DNA from: Dactylonectria macrodidyma
Lineage: Eukaryota > Ascomycota > Sordariomycetes > Hypocreales > Nectriaceae
Assembly (NCBI GenBank): GCA_020744425.1
Contig: JAGMUV010000039.1
Location: 248,001 to 312,000 of the forward strand
DNA length: 64,000 nt
Direction of reading: 5' to 3'
The notes under the pieces are model-generated. The model saw only the letters and a program-made list of their open reading frames with translations, had not been told where the DNA came from and did no database searches. Both the position numbers and the translations under genes were made by a program. This document shows, piece by piece, positions 59,189 to 64,000 of this stretch. Within the stretch, counting starts at the first letter, position 1. Every line of letters starts with the position of its first letter.

Positions 59189-62042
59189 AGTGTGTCCAAT
59201 AACCAACTTGTTTGATTTGGTTGGTTGAGGTTGCTTGATTACGTAACAACCAACCACAAGTAAGACCTCCTCCGACCAACCACAAGCAAGCCTTTTTGGC
59301 TTACTCGAGTTAACTCGAAGTTACTCGACTAAGTTACCATATTGGGAAAATGCCAAAATTGTCTAACCTTAAGAGGGCAAGCTGCAACAGCAGCGCGCCC
59401 TGATTGGTCCATTCTTGCATGAAATAAATGAGTGCTTTTCATGACACCCCTTTTCTTTCCAAAAACTTTCCGCAAAGCCAATTTGGTCCAATAACCTGAC
59501 GATCGAGCCAAATATGTCTTCACACCCATTCTTTAGGCCTCATGGAAGGCTCGAAAAAACCACCCCTCCTAGGACTCCTTCTGAGTCGCTCGGTCCCGCC
59601 AAGTCGAGCACTCCTAGCTCCGCCTCAACTCAAACCAACGTGCCCAATGATAGGCCCTCTCCTTCAACGCTTTCTGACGAAAGAGGCGTGCTGGAAGCGT
59701 CTCAGTGCCCTTTCCCTATCGACTGGGACAAAATCCGTTACAACAGGAAGCCAGTACCATCCATTCGATACCGCCAGCCCCATAAGCGTGCCATCAACTC
59801 CAAATCCCAGCCTTCAGCAATCTACAGGCACGGCGCACAACTTACCACAGACGGGAACAATAAGTTTTGGCTCTGCAAGTATTGCCATATTGGTGGCCAT
59901 CACGATGCTGCGCTGTTTTCCAGTGAGAGCACGACCAGCATCATTTACCACCTTAAACAGCAGCACAGACTGGAAGAATTTGGTTACAAAGCAACAGGAT
60001 CCGATCCTTTCAGCATAGCTAAAAGGGCAGCAAGTCTCACGCCATATCTCGGAAGCCGGCGCGTGGTGTTCAACGACCTGCAATTCAAGGACGATTTTAC
60101 TGACTGGGTGATTGACCTTGACCTCACATTTCGTCAGGCGACTCATCAGCGCACGAATGAGATTTTTATCAATTATCTGGAGGATATTGACAAGATCCTT
60201 CCCAGAAGCCCGTCTACTCTTAGCAGTTGGGTCAAAGAGAAGTGGGTTGGCGATGGTGGGAGACGCGTTTGGCTAAGGGCAAAGCTCCATTCCGCCAAAA
60301 GCAAGGTCCATATCTCGGTGGATGCATGGACATCCGAAGAAGGGACAAACTATCTTGCCATTGTTGCTCACTTCTTGGATGAAACGCATAAGCTGCAAAC
60401 CGCTCTTCTGGACCTTCCCCCTCTGAAGGGTCCTCATTCTGGCGAGAACATTGCCAAGGTGTTGTCATCTGTCCTCGATTTCTACGATATCTCACCATCC
60501 ATTGGCTTCTTCATGATGGACAACGCTACAAGCAACGACGTATGCATCCAGGAGCTAGCAGAGCAGTACCCGACAATCAGACGCGAAAATCGCCTTCGGT
60601 GCGTCGGCCATATGCTGAACCTCATTGTCAAAGCTCTACTCTTTGGGCAGGGCGTTAGCAAGCTGGAGAAACAGCTCCGCGCTGCATCTGATGACGAGCG
60701 GTTTGAGATATGGAGGAAGCAAAGCTGTATTGGCAAGCTCCACAACTTCTGCGTGTGGATCAACAGAAGCGACCAGCGACGGGAGCGGCTGAAACAGTAC
60801 ATCCTACATGCTTACAACGAAGGCAGCATCGAACACCTCTACACTAGGGTCCTGGTCGATGGTGGTATCCGCTGGAACTCTGTATATTCCATGATTGAAC
60901 GGGCTTTGAAACTCCGCCACGCCATTGATCTATTCTTTCTCAACTATTGCCACGTCGGCGCTGAAGGATATGATATCTCACGAGATATCCTGACTCCACA
61001 GGATTGGATCGATCTGGACCATTTCCTCAATATCCTCAAACCTTTCAAGGATCTAACAAAACGCATGGAAGGCCGAGCGAACAAAGCTGGTTCGGAGGGA
61101 TCACATGGCTCACTGCACGAGATCATCGAGTCGCTGGATGTGCTCTTCAAGAAGCTCCAAGAGGCTGGGAAGTTCGCAGATGATCATCCTGACGTGGTGT
61201 CAACATACTATTCCCATGCTATTGATGCTGCTCGTGTCAAACTTGAGGAGTATTTCGGCCTCACAGACGCCAGTCCTGCATATCGATGCGCAGTTGCCTT
61301 GCATCCGGCCAATAAGTTTACCTACTTTGAGCTTGAATGGAGCCACAATAAGCAATGGATCAGTGGGGCAAAGAGAGTGGTGCACCAGGTGTTTGCACAA
61401 TACGAGGCAGCAGCGGAGGCGGACCTAATGGACGGAGCACAGCAGGAGATGGACATGGAGGAGCTAGAGGAGACGGCTATTGTTAATGACAATGCGACAC
61501 TCGATCCACTCCAGCAAGCTCGGAAGCGGCGTCAGAGGCTTGCTGTCACGATGGGGTCAGCTACACGGGGAAAGAAGCGGGCAAGACTGACGTCTGAGCT
61601 GGATGAGTTTATGGCTAGGACGAATAAGGCAGACCTGGATGTTGAGGACCCTCTGGAGTGGTGGGTTCACCATGCACCTGACTACCCTGTCCTGTCGAAG
61701 ATGGCGTTTGACTTGTTCAGTTGTCCAGCAATGAGCGCTGAGTGTGAGCGTGTCTTTTCACAGACAAAGAAGGTGATTACGGATGAACGGAACCGGCTCA
61801 GTTCAGACACTGTAGCAGCGATTGAATGCCAGAAGCACCTGCTTCGAAGCGGCATGTTAACGTAGATCTACCACCAGGAGTAGAAGAGAAAAAAGAATAT
61901 AGTCAGTAATCAGTCGAGTAATGTCAACCAACCAAGTAAAGTAAGGCACTCTCGTCGAGTAAACCAAGTCAAGCAAGGGGTACTGTCAACCAAGCAAAGT
62001 AAGGGGTCCAATTTTTGCTTTACTTGGTTGTTGGACACACTG
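59189..62042 (+). mobile_element. hAT-2 transposon, complete (2,854 bp)
   Basis: Termini CAGTGTGTCCAATAACCAA and, inverted, CAGTGTGTCCAACAACCAA; 8-bp target duplication AGCCTGAG (59181-59188, 62043-62050). Subterminal regions are full of short CAACCAA/ACTCGA/CAAGTAA repeats (59215-59340, 61905-62035), probable transposase-binding sites. Confidence 0.95.
59514..61865 (+). CDS. hAT-2 transposase
   Basis: A 783-aa intronless frame starts MSSHPFFRPHGR. BED-like finger: WLCKYCHIGGHHDAALFSSE...IIYHLKQQH. RNase H-like core: KVHISVDAWTSEEGTNYLAI, IGFFMMDNATSNDV, RCVGHMLNLIVKALLF, and GGIRWNSVYSMIERALKLRH. The C-terminal hAT dimerisation domain reads LEWWVHHAPDYPVLSKMAFD and SCPAMSAECERVFSQTKKVI. No stop or shift. 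With intact termini and duplication the copy looks autonomous and possibly active. Confidence 0.95.
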   Translation: MSSHPFFRPHGRLEKTTPPRTPSESLGPAKSSTPSSASTQTNVPNDRPSPSTLSDERGVLEASQCPFPIDWDKIRYNRKPVPSIRYRQPHKRAINSKSQPSAIYRHGAQLTTDGNNKFWLCKYCHIGGHHDAALFSSESTTSIIYHLKQQHRLEEFGYKATGSDPFSIAKRAASLTPYLGSRRVVFNDLQFKDDFTDWVIDLDLTFRQATHQRTNEIFINYLEDIDKILPRSPSTLSSWVKEKWVGDGGRRVWLRAKLHSAKSKVHISVDAWTSEEGTNYLAIVAHFLDETHKLQTALLDLPPLKGPHSGENIAKVLSSVLDFYDISPSIGFFMMDNATSNDVCIQELAEQYPTIRRENRLRCVGHMLNLIVKALLFGQGVSKLEKQLRAASDDERFEIWRKQSCIGKLHNFCVWINRSDQRRERLKQYILHAYNEGSIEHLYTRVLVDGGIRWNSVYSMIERALKLRHAIDLFFLNYCHVGAEGYDISRDILTPQDWIDLDHFLNILKPFKDLTKRMEGRANKAGSEGSHGSLHEIIESLDVLFKKLQEAGKFADDHPDVVSTYYSHAIDAARVKLEEYFGLTDASPAYRCAVALHPANKFTYFELEWSHNKQWISGAKRVVHQVFAQYEAAAEADLMDGAQQEMDMEELEETAIVNDNATLDPLQQARKRRQRLAVTMGSATRGKKRARLTSELDEFMARTNKADLDVEDPLEWWVHHAPDYPVLSKMAFDLFSCPAMSAECERVFSQTKKVITDERNRLSSDTVAAIECQKHLLRSGMLT

Positions 62043-62433
62043 AGCCTGAGCAAGATGGCCGTGGATATACTGTCAATTCCTGCAATGTCAGCGGAGCCTG
62101 AACGACTCTTCTCTGGGGCAAAGATAACGATTACAGACCGTCGAAATCGACTTGGGAGTGATGTAATTGAAGCATTGGAGTGCCTGAAGTCATGGTTTGG
62201 GATACGAGATTATCAGGGTGACGAGATTTGTGCAGAAGCGGTTTAGTGATAGGGTCACGTGGGATATATTGGATGTATTGTCACACTGCCAATATATTGG
62301 GTTCTTGGCAATAAATACAATATGAGTCATGTTCATATTGGGTAATACAATATGCACCCCTTGACAATACAATAATATTGCGAGGGGGTCCATATTGCCA
62401 ATATCGTATTGTTTATATTATTAGCAACACTGC

Positions 62434-63133
62434 AAATCAGGTTATCCATTGAATGACTAAAACACAGGGCCTTATTGGCCTATCAAAATACGGGTTCTGT
62501 ACTTTATTTTAGAATGCATTCGAGGCTTCCTTCTCTCCGGAGAAGACTGCGAGTGGGTGGAAATGGGCAGGTCTCCTGACGTTTGATCGAAAGCCTTCAA
62601 TCTAAGGCTGAACTACTTAGATATGAGAACAAAGGACTCCGCGTGACAATTATTCATGAGAAGCAGCGCAGACAGCGTGGTAAAGCTCTGAAAGATTATC
62701 TCTTCGATCACACAGATCCTAATTCGTCTCAGGTATTTTGTTGGAGATCACAAGTGTGAGGCGACCAAGTCGGTGGCAAGGTGTGGAAGAAGGTGGAACA
62801 TTCTACAAGAGATCGTGCCTGTACATAAACAGTGGTTCCCCTACTGCACATTTAGGATGGATTAAGGTATATAAATCGTCTCATTTCAACATATTTAGCC
62901 CAGGCTTTCTATCCATACTCGTATGGAATAAGTGATGGAGTATGGAATATTCCATACTCCATACTCCATATTCCATACGGGCCGTCCGTATTCCATACGT
63001 ATGGAATAAGGCCGGAAGAATATTAATCCAGCCGCAGCCAATTCAGGGGCTGTGTAATTACCAGGCACTTTCATCAGGTTTCCGCTTCGACATCAGCAAC
63101 GAAAAGGCGCGTCGTGATGCGATCGGCCCGGAA
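62434..63133. other. Non-coding, with palindromes
   Basis: No gene is recognised. It holds the palindromic TATTCCATAC-rich cluster described separately and the 5' region of the next hAT gene. Confidence 0.45.
62935..63008. repeat. Cluster of perfect palindromes
   Basis: Two self-complementary blocks: 62935-62962 (28 bp, centred on GGAATATTCC) and 62989-63008 (TATTCCATACGTATGGAATA). More GTATGGAATA copies flank them (62917-62930, 62966-62980). It could form a cruciform or be a subterminal repeat of the hAT-like element that follows. Confidence 0.8.
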
Positions 63134-64000
63134 ATGTTCCAACCGTCCTCCCTCGCTTCAAATCATTCCACTGACCGTGCGGGGTCGGCTTCGTCCACTA
63201 CTGGGCTTCGCTCATCTCCAAGTTCTGCTCCGTAAGATCCATCCGATATTAGCGGCCGTAAGACTCGAAAACGCAAGTTAACTGCAAATACTTGGGCACA
63301 TGCCCGTAAGCCACAGAACTCGGAGCCTGCGCGTTGCCTTCGGAAAAATGAGAAGTTCTATTATTATATGCATTGTAGAGATCCGACCTATTCTACTACT
63401 GTCTTAACCACATTTCGACACCATTTGCTTAAAATCTACGGAATTGAGTTAGTTGCCTACGACCATCCGATCAAGAAACAACGCGACAACCTTATTCAGG
63501 ATGCTTTCGCTAAGGCTAGTGAGGCGAATACTATGAAGCAATTGGCGAGGCAAGAGGAAACTCTTAGAGCTGTAGTTAATCAGAAGGCCGCACTTAAGGC
63601 CCTAGTATAGCTCGTTACTGTCCGCAATCTCTCCTACAACTGCAGCTCTTGGCCAGAATTACACGCGCTTATTTGCGCGGTGAACTACACTGCGGAGGAC
63701 CTAATTAGCCTCTCCCACGGCTCCATTCAAAAGCTTATCTCTAATTCTTATTGTGTGCATAAGGATGTCCTGCAGAGAAAGCTACAATCCTCGTCGTCGA
63801 AGCTCCATCTCTCTGTAGATATTTGGTCAGCTCTGAATCACAAAGCCTTCTTTGGAATTTGCGTCAAATTTGTCGACACGGACGCTAAGGAGACACTGCA
63901 AGCGCTGCTTGCTCTATCAGAGCTACCGGGCCTCGATGGGCCGGGTAGCCATGGCGGAGCTGAGCAGTGGAAGCTTCTCCAGCATGTCCTCGAAGACTAT
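63134..64000 (+). pseudogene. hAT-3 transposase, 5' part with two stops, runs off the window
   Basis: One frame from ATG 63134 (MFQPSSLASNHSTDRAGSA) is broken by TAA at 63233-63235 and TAG at 63608-63610, but has no shift up to 64000. Segments: RKTRKRKLTANTWAHARKPQ, KFYYYMHCRDPTYSTTVLTT (BED-like), HPIKKQRDNLIQDAFAKASE, then KLHLSVDIWSALNHKAFFGI, the first catalytic Asp of the hAT RNase H fold, and GSHGGAEQWKLLQHVLEDY. It differs from hAT-1 and hAT-2. Confidence 0.8.

Larger units (their letters stand above)
57213..62246 (+). pseudogene. hAT-1 transposase gene, interrupted by hAT-2
   Basis: Exon 57213-58167, a 47-nt intron (GTCAGT...ACAG), then exon 58215 onward. It reads through a BED-type finger (WRCKHCNRTYACSGGTAAPA, KHLMDPPPDGHG), the RNase H-like core (RVHISCDLWTSPNSLAILGV; GYFVMDNAGNND; CQGHIINLAAKAFLF; DNDTRWSSWYTMLRAALNLR) to YPSLS at 59188. 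hAT-2 follows. The gene resumes after the target copy at 62051 with KMAVDILSIPAMSAEPERLF, the C-terminal dimerisation motif, and stops at 62246. Joining through the 8-bp duplication keeps the frame. Apart from the insertion I see no defect. Confidence 0.92.
45632..62433 (+). mobile_element. hAT-1 transposon with nested insertions (left limit inferred)
   Basis: The right end is CAGTGTTGCTAATAATAT in reverse complement (62416-62433). The transposase gene begins at 57213. Sequence left of piggyBac A (45632-45727) has hAT-terminal-like ATATTGGCAATAT stretches, so the original left end probably lay there and was cut by the 1,918-bp block. Insertions inside: piggyBac A (with Fot, the three-gene element and piggyBac B) and hAT-2. 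The left boundary is an inference. Confidence 0.5.

Noticed and set aside
62900..63010. CRISPR-like array
   Set aside because: Repeats are palindromic, irregularly spaced and eukaryotic; no spacer pattern.

Overview
The window looks like an accessory, transposon-rich segment of a filamentous ascomycete genome, most likely Fusarium or a close relative. Genes carry short introns (about 42-65 nt, GTNNGT donors, CTAAC/CTGAC-type branch points). The element families (Tad-like LINE, Fot/pogo, hAT, piggyBac, a Helitron-like protein) and a HET-E-type NACHT-WD40 receptor are typical of such regions. The species is inferred, not proven.

Left part (1-29,200): a decayed protein kinase, an intact 1,422-aa NACHT-WD40 NLR with 13 nearly identical WD repeats (2,885-7,260), a 5'-truncated LINE tail, a Nudix hydrolase, a nearly full-length Tad-like LINE with one frameshift (about 11,260-16,598), a complete piggyBac-like element (16,697-18,967), a small bHLH gene, one MITE inserted in the terminal repeat of another (23,924-24,305), a C2H2 zinc-finger regulator, a SANT-like protein and a bZIP relic that lacks its basic region.

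Middle part (29,700-45,600): two inverted copies of a 1,918-bp block, each with an identical 357-aa Helitron-like protein, enclose about 12 kb. Inside are a seven-helix membrane protein, a LINE gag relic and two tandem OrsD-type zinc-finger genes. The first OrsD gene is cut by a solo LTR with a clear 5-bp target duplication; the second has lost both ends.

Right part (45,600-64,000): a Russian-doll nest that can be resolved base by base. A hAT gene (hAT-1) is interrupted by an intact hAT-2 with an 8-bp duplication. Upstream of hAT-1 lies piggyBac A. Piggybac A contains an intact Fot/pogo element and, inside its right terminal repeat, a 7.2-kb element flanked by a 5-bp duplication. That element carries three genes (a DUF3716-like coiled-coil protein, an integrase-type DDE transposase and a zinc-ribbon protein of unknown family), and piggyBac B sits inside an intron of the first. 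After removing the nested insertions, piggyBac A is 2,220 bp, close to B (2,193 bp) and the 16.7-kb copy (2,271 bp), which supports the reconstruction. The three-gene integrase-type transposon is the best candidate for an under-described system here. The window ends inside another hAT gene with two stop codons.
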